This document shows, one piece after another, positions 1 through 7,064 of a DNA stretch of 57,856 nt (position 1 is its first letter; each line of letters begins with the position of its first letter). Both the position numbers and the translations under genes were made by a program. Source of the DNA: Dehalococcoidales bacterium (GTDB taxonomy: Bacteria > Chloroflexota > Dehalococcoidia > Dehalococcoidales > UBA1222); assembly GCA_016286345.1 (NCBI GenBank), contig JAEESL010000004.1, positions 1-57,856 of the forward strand, in the 5' to 3' direction. Below the pieces are notes generated by a model, which was given only the letters and a program-made list of their open reading frames with translations, was not told the origin of the DNA and searched no databases.

Positions 1-73
1 AACCCCAAAAAGCACTTTATGATTATATAGATTTGAATAAAGAAGTGCAAAAAGAAAGAAGGATTGATTTCCA

Positions 74-457
74 ATGTCAACTTGTTTTATTAACAGCTTC
101 TTGTTTAAATACAAAATCAACAGTTTAGTCATCAGTTATGCATGTGATCTGACCCGCGATGATATGGCTGCTATTAAAATATCGAAGGTTTCCAAAGAGA
201 AGAATGAATTAATAAAGAAAGAAGTAGACCCTGAAATCGTAACCAGTATTGAACGTATTATCCGCGATAACAGGGCGAACTTATGGACAGATGAACCTCT
301 GGCCGAATCAGCTCAGAAGTCTTTGATAAAATACAGTCTCCAGGTCAGCTGCGACAGCGGACATAACCTTAAATGCAATAATGAAGAGTATGGATCTCTT
401 CCGGATACTTTCCTTAATTTCTGTACTGACATTGATGTGCTTTTTACTAAAGCCTGA
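74..457 (+). CDS. Hypothetical protein
   Basis: I do not recognise this 127-residue protein. It has no membrane segment and no clear motif. The middle (about residues 30-90) is charged and looks like a helical soluble domain; four cysteines lie in the C-terminal third. An AAGGA-like site stands about 8 bases before the ATG at 74. The first 30 residues are doubtful, because another frame is open from position 3 to a TAG at 126-128 and may be the tail of an upstream gene. If so, translation could begin at the ATG at 164. The rhomboid gene follows after 68 bases but has its own promoter-like sequence. Confidence 0.5.
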   Translation: MSTCFINSFLFKYKINSLVISYACDLTRDDMAAIKISKVSKEKNELIKKEVDPEIVTSIERIIRDNRANLWTDEPLAESAQKSLIKYSLQVSCDSGHNLKCNNEEYGSLPDTFLNFCTDIDVLFTKA

Positions 458-487
458 TAACTTATTGTTTTATTAATGTATTCCTAC

Positions 488-496
488 TGCTAAAAT
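488..496 (+). promoter_or_regulatory. Extended -10 promoter before rhomboid gene
   Basis: TGCTAAAAT is an extended -10 box about 30 bases before the rhomboid ATG. A TTGTTT at 465-470 is 20 bases upstream, too far for an ideal -35. This is a pattern match only. Confidence 0.4.
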
Positions 497-525
497 CATA
501 TAAAAATAGATGAGGTCAATTTCGT

Positions 526-1086
526 ATGACAAGTGTCATCGTCATTATTGCAATAAACTTATTTATCTTTATATGCGCACAGTTTGTTCCTGACAATATC
601 ATTTATGATCTGTGTGTCAGCCGTGCATCATTTACTCATCCATGGCAGTTTATTACCAGTATGTTCCTGCATACGGAGTTTTTTCATATTCTGGGCAATA
701 TGTATACTCTTTATTTTTTCGGAACGGCAATATGCAGGTTACTTGATGAAAAGAAATTCCTTCTCATTTATTTCATAGGCGGTATTGCAGGCGGCATTTT
801 CTTTGCTTTGCTTGCTCCTCACTACAGCATTGCTCTCGGTGCCAGCGGTGCTATCTTTGCCGTAGGTGCGGCTCTGGCGGTACTGCAGCCTAAGATGAAG
901 GTCATGGTATTCCCGATTCCTGTCCAGATGCCGTTATGGGTCGCATTGCTGGGTGGCGGTATACTGATTTCTTTTCTGATGTCCAATATTGCCTGGCAGG
1001 CACATCTCGGCGGTGCTGTGGCAGGGGCTTTGTTTGGTTTGTATTACAGGAAAAAGTATCTTAAATCTTTCAGATATTACAATTAA
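526..1086 (+). CDS. Rhomboid family intramembrane serine protease
   Basis: This 186-residue integral membrane protein is a compact six-helix rhomboid protease that should cut membrane-spanning substrates inside the bilayer. The catalytic serine is in GASGAIF (Ser107) and its partner histidine in AHLGG (His160). The conserved HILGNM segment (His54, Asn58) in the second helix supplies the oxyanion side. There is no cytosolic extension, so it is the minimal bacterial form. A GATGAGG ribosome-binding site precedes the ATG. It is transcribed alone and ends at a strong hairpin. Its substrate cannot be told from context. A second intramembrane protease, of presenilin type, lies 10 kb away. Confidence 0.93.
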   Translation: MTSVIVIIAINLFIFICAQFVPDNIIYDLCVSRASFTHPWQFITSMFLHTEFFHILGNMYTLYFFGTAICRLLDEKKFLLIYFIGGIAGGIFFALLAPHYSIALGASGAIFAVGAALAVLQPKMKVMVFPIPVQMPLWVALLGGGILISFLMSNIAWQAHLGGAVAGALFGLYYRKKYLKSFRYYN

Positions 1087-1087
1087 C

Positions 1088-1117
1088 AAAAAAGGCGAAC
1101 TGCAGTTCGCCTTTTTG
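1088..1117. terminator. Bidirectional intrinsic terminator
   Basis: A near-perfect palindrome, AAAAAGGCGAACTG and its complement, is flanked by A and T runs on both sides. It can end the rhomboid transcript on + and the ccm operon on -. Confidence 0.85.
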
Positions 1118-1136
1118 ATCTGTTCTTAGTTATTTA

Positions 1137-1274
1137 CTATTTTTCAATTTTGTCTTTGAGGGTTTCGATTTCCTGTCGGTTTTTCTTCTGTTTTCGCATT
1201 ATATCAAAAACAAGAACACATAAACCGATCCAGATAAGTGTGTAAGCAGCGAATAAATATCCTAAATTATCCAT
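1137..1274 (-). CDS. ccmD: CcmD-like small membrane protein
   Basis: A 45-residue ORF encodes one N-terminal membrane helix (about residues 5-25), then a basic and charged tail beginning MRKQKKNRQE. CcmD has this size and shape: it is a small anchor that joins the CcmABC complex and helps release heme-loaded CcmE. Its ATG overlaps the ccmC stop codon as TAATG, which implies translational coupling, and it is the last gene before the terminator. Sequence conservation in CcmD is weak, so the call rests on size, topology and the position directly after ccmC. Confidence is good for a real gene and fair for the name. Confidence 0.75.
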   Translation of the reverse strand: MDNLGYLFAAYTLIWIGLCVLVFDIMRKQKKNRQEIETLKDKIEK

Positions 1275-1951
1275 TAGTCATTCTCCTTTAAAAGTCTTTT
1301 CTTCATTCTTGCAATTTCATATTCATCTGTTCTCAGATCGTAGTAGAGGAACATGAAAAGGAAATAGACTGCAAACATAGCGGCAATTGAAAGGAGTAGT
1401 GTAAGCAGCATCGTTCCATGAAGGCCGTCGTTGAAGATCATTGCTTTTGGATGGGTGGTAGGTGCCAGCTGGATGCTAAGGGCGACGATGGGAATATCAA
1501 TGAAACCGACAATGCCGATGATTGAACCGAATCTGTATTTTTTCTCTTCTTCAGAGATATATGATCTGATTATAAAGTAAGCAAGATAGATCAGCCACAT
1601 TACAAGTGAACTTGTAAGCCTGGCGTCCCATGTCCACCAAACGCCCCAGATAGGCTTTGCCCAGATCATTCCGGTAAGAAGGATCAATGTGGCAAATACA
1701 AGGCCTATTTTTGCGGATGATTCAGCAATAAAATCATATTTGGGGTTACGGGTCTTCAGATAAACTATTCCAAAGACAAATGTTACAAAGAATGAGAAAA
1801 ATGCATTCCATGCAACCGGGACGTGGAAATAGAAGATACGTTGAATATTGCCCATAGTGGCTTCTGTAGGACAAACAATAAAAACCATGACAAGCGCAAC
1901 AATAATCATTACTGCGCTTATACCGAATGCAATAAGTGTTCTACGTCGCAT
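1274..1951 (-). CDS. ccmC: Heme exporter/cytochrome c assembly protein CcmC
   Basis: This 225-residue protein has six predicted membrane helices. It carries the tryptophan-rich heme-handling motif WGVWWTWDARLTSS at about residues 103-116, the signature of CcmC in the heme-handling protein family. CcmC presents heme outside the membrane and loads it on CcmE, together with the CcmAB transporter. Conserved histidines flank the motif, for example in FYFHVPVAW near the N terminus and TTHPKA further on. It lies 9 bases after ccmB and overlaps ccmD by one base, within the same operon. Length is normal for the family. Confidence 0.93.
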   Translation of the reverse strand: MRRRTLIAFGISAVMIIVALVMVFIVCPTEATMGNIQRIFYFHVPVAWNAFFSFFVTFVFGIVYLKTRNPKYDFIAESSAKIGLVFATLILLTGMIWAKPIWGVWWTWDARLTSSLVMWLIYLAYFIIRSYISEEEKKYRFGSIIGIVGFIDIPIVALSIQLAPTTHPKAMIFNDGLHGTMLLTLLLSIAAMFAVYFLFMFLYYDLRTDEYEIARMKKRLLKEND

Positions 1952-1960
1952 AACTCCTCC

Positions 1961-2632
1961 TTATTCTTCAACAATATATCTAAATAAAATAAACGGGACT
2001 GTAACAAAGATGATGTCAAATGCCACAATAATCAGCATGTATTGTGTGATATCACTGAATTTGCCTCCGTCGAGAATGACGGATGTCGCAGATACGGCGG
2101 CGATAATCAGTGGTACCACTGTGGGAAGAAACAGAATAGGGAGTACCATTTCCCGTGCTCTCGTATTGACTGCAAGCGCTGAGAAAAGTATTCCTATCGA
2201 AACAAATCCGATCGTGGCAAGTAAAGTGACAAGAATAACAATGGGATTGATAACTGATACATTATATAAAAGTGTAAAAACAGGGAAGACAACGATTTCT
2301 ATGATCAGCATGAAAACAATGCTGCCTATTGCCTTGCCCAGGAAAATCGCATCCCTGCTTACAGGGCTTGCAAGAAGACCTTCCATACAGTTATCTTCTT
2401 TTTCAGAAATAAAGGCTCTGTTGATGGATAAGACACCTGAAAACGCAAACGCCACCCATAACATACCGGGAGCAAGCGAAAGAATTGTTTTCTGATCAGC
2501 TGTGAAAGCAAAATGGAAAATGATAAGTGTCAGAACAGCAAACAGCAGAACAGAGGAAATAATCTCTCTGTTTCTAAGTTCGGAAATAACATCCTTTTTT
2601 GCTATTGCGAAGACTGCTTTCCAGTAGTTCAT
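1961..2632 (-). CDS. ccmB: Heme exporter permease CcmB
   Basis: The 223-residue protein has six hydrophobic segments and the CcmB-type N terminus (AIAKKDVISELRNREI), followed by a conserved EDNCMEGLLASP loop after the second helix. CcmB is the membrane half of the CcmAB ABC transporter that drives release of holo-CcmE. It overlaps ccmA by four bases (ATGA), so the two subunits are probably translated together. Length is typical. Confidence 0.93.
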   Translation of the reverse strand: MNYWKAVFAIAKKDVISELRNREIISSVLLFAVLTLIIFHFAFTADQKTILSLAPGMLWVAFAFSGVLSINRAFISEKEDNCMEGLLASPVSRDAIFLGKAIGSIVFMLIIEIVVFPVFTLLYNVSVINPIVILVTLLATIGFVSIGILFSALAVNTRAREMVLPILFLPTVVPLIIAAVSATSVILDGGKFSDITQYMLIIVAFDIIFVTVPFILFRYIVEE

Positions 2633-3339
2633 TTTTTGCCTTCGTTGACTTCACTGTATATTTTTTCCAGATCACTCTCTGTGATGCCGTTATTATCCTG
2701 TCGGTGAACAACAGATCCCTTTTTCATGATTATAAATTCATCACAGATTTTTACAGTGCTCTGAAAATTATGACTTGTAAAAATAACTGTTCTTTCTGTA
2801 TCGTCTGTTCTGACGATTTCCCATAACAGCTCCATGCTGTCACGGTCCAGTCCTGTTTCCGGTTCATCCAGCAAAAGAATAGACGGCTGATGTAAAAGAG
2901 CTCTCGCCAGACTCAGCCGCTGTGTCATACCGCGCGAATATGTTCCGACACGATCGTTCCTTCTGTCATACAGATTTACTTTTTTCAGTATCTCATCGAT
3001 CCGTTTGTCCGGATCCTTTAAATTGTAAAGGCTGGAATAGAACTTCAGATTCTCCTTTGCGGACAGATTTGAATACAGGTAACTGTTATGAGACAGTAAA
3101 CCAATCTTGCTTCGCAGTAAAGTGTCATCTTCTTTCAGTTCTTTGCCGTCGATGAAGACTTTACCTTCAGTAGGGTGCATGATGGTTGACAGTACTCTGA
3201 TAAGCGTACTTTTTCCGGCTCCGTTATGACCAAGGATTGCAAGTATTCTGTTTTTGTCTACGGATAGATTGACGTTTTTAAGGGCTTTAAAATCCCCAAA
3301 CCGTTTTGTTAAATCCTTACACTCTATCGCATATGACAT
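2629..3339 (-). CDS. ccmA: Heme exporter ATPase CcmA
   Basis: This 236-residue ABC ATPase has Walker A GHNGAGKST (residues 37-45), signature YSRGMTQR, Walker B ILLLDEP and a switch histidine in FTSHNF. Position between ccmF and ccmB makes it the CcmA subunit, which powers heme chaperone recycling in System I cytochrome c maturation. It starts 15 bases after ccmF stops and overlaps ccmB at its 3-prime end. Out of context it would look like any ABC-2-type ATPase; the neighbours decide the name. Confidence 0.92.
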   Translation of the reverse strand: MSYAIECKDLTKRFGDFKALKNVNLSVDKNRILAILGHNGAGKSTLIRVLSTIMHPTEGKVFIDGKELKEDDTLLRSKIGLLSHNSYLYSNLSAKENLKFYSSLYNLKDPDKRIDEILKKVNLYDRRNDRVGTYSRGMTQRLSLARALLHQPSILLLDEPETGLDRDSMELLWEIVRTDDTERTVIFTSHNFQSTVKICDEFIIMKKGSVVHRQDNNGITESDLEKIYSEVNEGKK

Positions 3340-3354
3340 CTGAATAATGTTGCC

Positions 3355-5310
3355 TTATCTTTCCTTGGAGAATGCAACCAATCCGCCCAGGACAAGAATG
3401 ATACCGCCGATCCAGATCCACAGTACTCCGGGATTGACTTTAACTGAGATAGTGGAAGTATTATCATCCCAGTCATCCAAACTGATGTATATATCATCAA
3501 TGAGTGTGGATCTGATTCCTATCTCTGATACCCACTGGGCCTGGCTTCTGTAGAATGATCTGTGAGGAGTTATTCTGCCGACGTATTTGCCATTCTTGGT
3601 GACATCATAGAATGCGTAATAGTTTATCTTGTTACCCATTCCTCCGCCTTCAGGTATCTGATCCATCGATAACTGCATTCCATCAAAGGTTATTTCATAA
3701 TTGCTGACTGTAAGTGATTCACCTATCGCCAGAGTATTTGATTCGCTTTCAGGGAAAACAGTTGATGCCATGATACCGAGAGCCATAATGGCAATACCAA
3801 TGTGTGCAAGATAAGAACCATATCGCGGTCTGTTTGTCTTGAATAAATTGCCAAGGGCTTCAAAGACGGTCTTATTTGTACCGCTGGCAGCCGTTTTGAT
3901 ATCCATGATCCATTTCCAGATGGTGCTGGCAATCATATAGAAGAATGCAAATCCGCTTACAATTACATACCATTTTGTCCAGCCAATGAAAGCCATGACA
4001 ACAGATGCGGCAATTGCTACCAGAACAGGGACCAGAATATCAAGTTTCATTTCTTTTGCAGATTTCTTCTTGAAATCAAACATAATGCCGATTCCGGCGA
4101 TTACAGCCAGTATTACAAATAAAGGTACATTTACTGTCTGGAAGAACGCCTTGGTCTGTTCAATTCGTCTGCCTGTCAGGATTTCTGAGAAGAAAGGATA
4201 CATTGTGCCAACCCAGGTAGCGAATGTTGAAAGAGAAAGAAGTACATTTACCAAAAGGAATGAAGTATCTGAAGAGAAGAAACTGTCTTCTTCTGATGTT
4301 GTCTTATATAGTTTTTTGTTTCTGATAAGTAAAGTCAGGGAAACACCAAGTGAAATAATCAGGAATACAAGGAAAGCAGGACCCATTGCGGTCGATCCGA
4401 ATGAGTGAACTGATTCCAGAATGTCGCTTCTGGAAAGAAATGCGCCAAACATTGTCATATTGAATGCAAAAATGATAAGGACATAATTCCAGATCTTGAA
4501 GGAATTGCGTCTCTTTTCCATGAGAGATGAATGGAGGAAAGCAGTGGCAAGCAGCCATGGCATCAGACCGCTGTTCTCAACAGGATCCCAGGCCCAGTAG
4601 CCACCCCAGCCGAGTTCCACATAAGCCCACCACATACCGAGAATGTTACCGGCTCCGAGGAATAACCATCCAAGCAGAGCCCATGGACGTGCTTCTGTAA
4701 TCCAAAGACTGTCAGTTCTTTTCTGTATAAGAGAAGAGACTGCAAGAGCAAATGGTACTGCAAGCAGTACATAACCTATCAACAATAGGGGAGGATGCAG
4801 GATCATTGCTATGTTTTCAAGGAGAGGGTTAAGACCGTGACCATTGGTGTACGGCATAGCTGCGGGAGTGAACGGGTTAGCTGAAAAAATAAGTACAATA
4901 AACAAAATATTGACCAGGAGCATTACAGGCATTGCCTGGGGAACTAATTCTTTAAGCCCCGGTCTCTTGATCTTAATAAGAAGGAAACTCAACAGACTGC
5001 ATATCCATGCCCATATAAGAAGTGCACCTGCATTACCTGCCCACAGAGCTGTAATCTTGTAAATAAGGGCTGTTTCATTTGATGTGTATTGATATACATA
5101 TTGCAGGGTATAATTGTCTGCGATAAGTGCTATCAGAAGCAGAAGCTCAGAGAGTGTTAAAATCGCAAAGATGGTTTTTATGCCAAATTCCGCATATTTG
5201 TTCAGTACAGTGGTATCCTTCTTTTTGTTCCATGACATAAAATAAAGAACACCTGTCATTACTGACACTATAAGTGCAATGACCAGCAGCAGATTTCCTA
5301 ATGTACTCAT
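3355..5310 (-). CDS. ccmF: Cytochrome c heme lyase CcmF
   Basis: A 651-residue polytopic membrane protein, the usual length for CcmF. It has the WWD motif, readable as GGYWAWDPVENSG at about residues 234-246, and long hydrophobic helices to about residue 510. A soluble extracytoplasmic domain follows (about 520-630), with a last C-terminal helix. CcmF takes heme from CcmE and attaches it to CXXCH motifs of apocytochromes, here plausibly the multiheme cytochromes encoded upstream. It follows ccmE by 12 bases. No ccmH or ccmG lies beside it; in other bacteria CcmF works with CcmH, so its partner here must be elsewhere or absent. Confidence 0.94.
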   Translation of the reverse strand: MSTLGNLLLVIALIVSVMTGVLYFMSWNKKKDTTVLNKYAEFGIKTIFAILTLSELLLLIALIADNYTLQYVYQYTSNETALIYKITALWAGNAGALLIWAWICSLLSFLLIKIKRPGLKELVPQAMPVMLLVNILFIVLIFSANPFTPAAMPYTNGHGLNPLLENIAMILHPPLLLIGYVLLAVPFALAVSSLIQKRTDSLWITEARPWALLGWLFLGAGNILGMWWAYVELGWGGYWAWDPVENSGLMPWLLATAFLHSSLMEKRRNSFKIWNYVLIIFAFNMTMFGAFLSRSDILESVHSFGSTAMGPAFLVFLIISLGVSLTLLIRNKKLYKTTSEEDSFFSSDTSFLLVNVLLSLSTFATWVGTMYPFFSEILTGRRIEQTKAFFQTVNVPLFVILAVIAGIGIMFDFKKKSAKEMKLDILVPVLVAIAASVVMAFIGWTKWYVIVSGFAFFYMIASTIWKWIMDIKTAASGTNKTVFEALGNLFKTNRPRYGSYLAHIGIAIMALGIMASTVFPESESNTLAIGESLTVSNYEITFDGMQLSMDQIPEGGGMGNKINYYAFYDVTKNGKYVGRITPHRSFYRSQAQWVSEIGIRSTLIDDIYISLDDWDDNTSTISVKVNPGVLWIWIGGIILVLGGLVAFSKER

Positions 5311-5322
5311 TGATTTATTCTC

Positions 5323-5709
5323 CTAAACTGCAGGTTCATATTTAGATGAGCATTTGACGATTAATTCATTTGCAATGAAAGTTGCTGTATTAGGATCGTA
5401 CTTTCCTGCGGCAACAACTTCATTGCCGATTTTGAATGTATCAGGAATTGAGCCTTCATAATAAGCATTAAGAACCAAGGATTCATCATTCATATCAGTG
5501 AGGACAAATGCCACTGAATTCTTATCTCTTTCTTCAGACAAAAGGGTTCCATTGACTTTGGTGTTATGCATCTGCTGTTCAACAGTCTGTGACAAAAAAT
5601 CACCGACTTCATAATAATATGCATTATCACCCATAAAATAAGCATATCCGAGTACTGCAATTGCAAACGCAACTGCTACTGATGAAATTACAATCGTTTT
5701 TGATTTCAT
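5323..5709 (-). CDS. ccmE: Heme chaperone CcmE, CXXXY type
   Basis: This 128-residue protein has an N-terminal signal anchor (residues 5-26) and a small OB-fold domain exposed outside the membrane, matching CcmE. The heme-attachment motif is CSSKY near the C terminus (Cys120, Tyr124) in place of the HXXXY of the proteobacterial protein. A cysteine-type CcmE is known from Desulfovibrio, archaea and some Gram-positive bacteria, generally in systems lacking CcmH. The protein ends four residues after the motif, a short tail. It is the first ccm gene, after the MarR-family regulator, with a 44-base gap. Confidence 0.9.
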   Translation of the reverse strand: MKSKTIVISSVAVAFAIAVLGYAYFMGDNAYYYEVGDFLSQTVEQQMHNTKVNGTLLSEERDKNSVAFVLTDMNDESLVLNAYYEGSIPDTFKIGNEVVAAGKYDPNTATFIANELIVKCSSKYEPAV

Positions 5710-5753
5710 TTCTTTGTCCTCACAATCATTTTGTCATTATATCACATTAATAT

Positions 5754-6206
5754 TTACACGTGTTCAATCTGGTGTTCTTTGATATCGTCCAGAAGCTCAT
5801 ACAACAGTGTATACAGCTGACCGGCTTTTTCCGGAGATAAGCTGATACAATTTTTCATGGAATCCGGGATGGTTGCGGCTTTCTCCCGCATTTCCCATCC
5901 TTTTGATGTCAGTCTAATTTTAACAATACGTTCGTCTGATAACTCCCGTGATTTGGTGATGTAACCATTTGATTCCATTCTTTTCAGCAATGGTGTCAGA
6001 GTACTGTTATTTAGATACAACTTTTCTCCAAGATCACCGACGGTTATATCATCTTTTTCCCAAAGAACCATGAAGACAATGTATTCTGTATAGGTTAGTC
6101 CGAGTGGTTTGAATGCCGGGTTATACAGATTTACAACCTGTCGTGCAGCTGCATAAAGAGGAAAACATAACTGATTTTCCAGCTTAAGCTTTAGATACTG
6201 ATCCAT
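5754..6206 (-). CDS. MarR-family regulator, OhrR-like
   Basis: This 150-residue winged-helix regulator closely resembles OhrR, the thiol sensor of organic peroxides. Cys14 in NQLCF matches the reactive cysteine near position 15 of the Bacillus protein, and Tyr28 and Tyr39 match the two tyrosines that contact it. The winged helix spans about residues 50-110, with STLTPLLKRME as recognition region. It heads the ccm operon, with no ohr peroxidase gene in the window. It may therefore couple redox stress to cytochrome c maturation, or just autoregulate. Family is clear; the regulated genes are inference. Confidence 0.88.
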   Translation of the reverse strand: MDQYLKLKLENQLCFPLYAAARQVVNLYNPAFKPLGLTYTEYIVFMVLWEKDDITVGDLGEKLYLNNSTLTPLLKRMESNGYITKSRELSDERIVKIRLTSKGWEMREKAATIPDSMKNCISLSPEKAGQLYTLLYELLDDIKEHQIEHV

Positions 6207-6245
6207 TCGAAATCTCCGAAATTATATTCATAAATATACGTTTAT

Positions 6246-6274
6246 AATATATACGTATGTATCAAATACGTCAA
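6246..6274 (-). promoter_or_regulatory. Promoter of the marR-ccm operon with possible operator
   Basis: On the minus strand TTGACG (6269-6274) and TATATT (6246-6251) are 17 bases apart. The spacer holds the small palindrome ATACGTAT, and further TACG steps lie on either side. This is a reasonable operator for the adjacent MarR-family protein, which would make the operon autoregulated. Confidence 0.6.
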
Positions 6275-6320
6275 GACTTAAATCATTGAATCGGGTGATT
6301 CACTGAGACCTGATGGCAAT

Positions 6321-6352
6321 AAAAAAACCGCTAGTGGTGTAGCGGTTTTTTT
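6321..6352 (-). terminator. Intrinsic terminator of the small cytochrome gene
   Basis: The hairpin AACCGCTA / TAGCGGTT is bordered by A and T runs, 25 bases after the stop codon of the minus-strand cytochrome gene. A T run is present in both directions. Confidence 0.8.
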
Positions 6353-6376
6353 ATCAATATTCAATTGTAATGATTA

Positions 6377-6853
6377 TTAGATATTTGAAATATCGGTCAA
6401 ATCATGGCACATAGTGCACATATCATTACTATATGCCTTGTGGTTATCAGGAAGTGCACCAGCAACAGCACCGGTATGACACTTTCCTGCAAGTGATACA
6501 TCGAAGTTTGAGTGATCAGGAACAACTTTGTTGGGAAGTGCTTCGATGTTAGTTACATCATGACACAACACACACAGGTCAGTAGTAAAGTCTTTATGGC
6601 TTTCTGGAACAGCACTGGCCGATGAACCATCGTGGCATGCAGCACAAAGATCGCCGGAAGTGTATGAGGCGTGGCTGGGTGTTGGTTCAGGTCCGGATGT
6701 AGGAGGATTGGTTGTGGGAGGAGTTGTTGTAGGTCCCTGTGATGTAGGAGGATTGGTTGTGGGAGGAGTGGAAGTTTTCTTACCGCTACATGCAACAGAG
6801 AACAGTGAAAGAACCAATACTGTCACAGCAATGACTGTCAAAAGCTTTTTCAT
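6377..6853 (-). CDS. Small multiheme c-type cytochrome lipoprotein
   Basis: This 158-residue protein begins with a lipoprotein signal peptide ending in FSVAC (Cys22), then a Thr/Pro-rich linker of repeated PPT units (about 28-58), then a heme domain. Three CXXCH sites are intact: CAACH, CVLCH and CTMCH. A fourth copy of the repeat reads AGKCH, so the first cysteine is missing and covalent heme attachment there should be impaired. The repeat layout and C-terminal NHKAY...DMC..CHD match the 12-heme protein encoded next to it, so the two are paralogues. It has its own promoter and terminator and depends on the Ccm system for heme attachment. It is likely an electron carrier on the outer face of the membrane. 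Confidence 0.9.
   Translation of the reverse strand: MKKLLTVIAVTVLVLSLFSVACSGKKTSTPPTTNPPTSQGPTTTPPTTNPPTSGPEPTPSHASYTSGDLCAACHDGSSASAVPESHKDFTTDLCVLCHDVTNIEALPNKVVPDHSNFDVSLAGKCHTGAVAGALPDNHKAYSNDMCTMCHDLTDISNI
6696..6769. repeat. Direct repeat in the Pro/Thr linker
   Basis: A 29-base sequence beginning GATGTAGGAGGATTGG occurs identically at 6696-6724 and 6741-6769, a 45-base period. It encodes the PPT-rich linker of the small cytochrome, so slippage would change linker length in whole codons. Confidence 0.9.
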
Positions 6854-6896
6854 TTTGTCCGTACATTCATCCTTTCTTTAGATTTTACAATTTTCT

Positions 6897-6925
6897 ATTC
6901 TAACAAACTCTTATCGTGTAGACAA
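6897..6925 (-). promoter_or_regulatory. Promoter of the small cytochrome gene
   Basis: TTGTCT (6920-6925) and TAGAAT (6897-6902) on the minus strand are separated by 17 bases, about 45 bases before the ATG. AAAGAAAGGATG downstream supplies the ribosome-binding site. Confidence 0.65.
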
Positions 6926-7016
6926 GTACAGCTATTTTTTAAACAATCTTATTATTCCATCAATGATGAGTATTAGATATTACCAATGTCACATTTTTCC
7001 AGAACAGCAGGCAAAT

Positions 7017-7045
7017 AAAAAGGCCCTTCAGACGAAGGGCCTTTA
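7017..7045 (-). terminator. Intrinsic terminator of the cytochrome b/c operon
   Basis: The stem AAAGGCCCTTC / GAAGGGCCTTT with a four-base loop and a T-rich tail on the minus strand lies 20 bases after the stop of the 12-heme cytochrome gene. Confidence 0.88.
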
Positions 7046-7064
7046 ATAACATATGCTTTAGATA

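Noticed and set aside
1848-2495. A 215-codon frame on + opposite ccmC and ccmB
   Set aside because: It runs antisense to two recognised ccm genes, has Ser/Thr/Ile-rich shadow composition and no ribosome-binding site.
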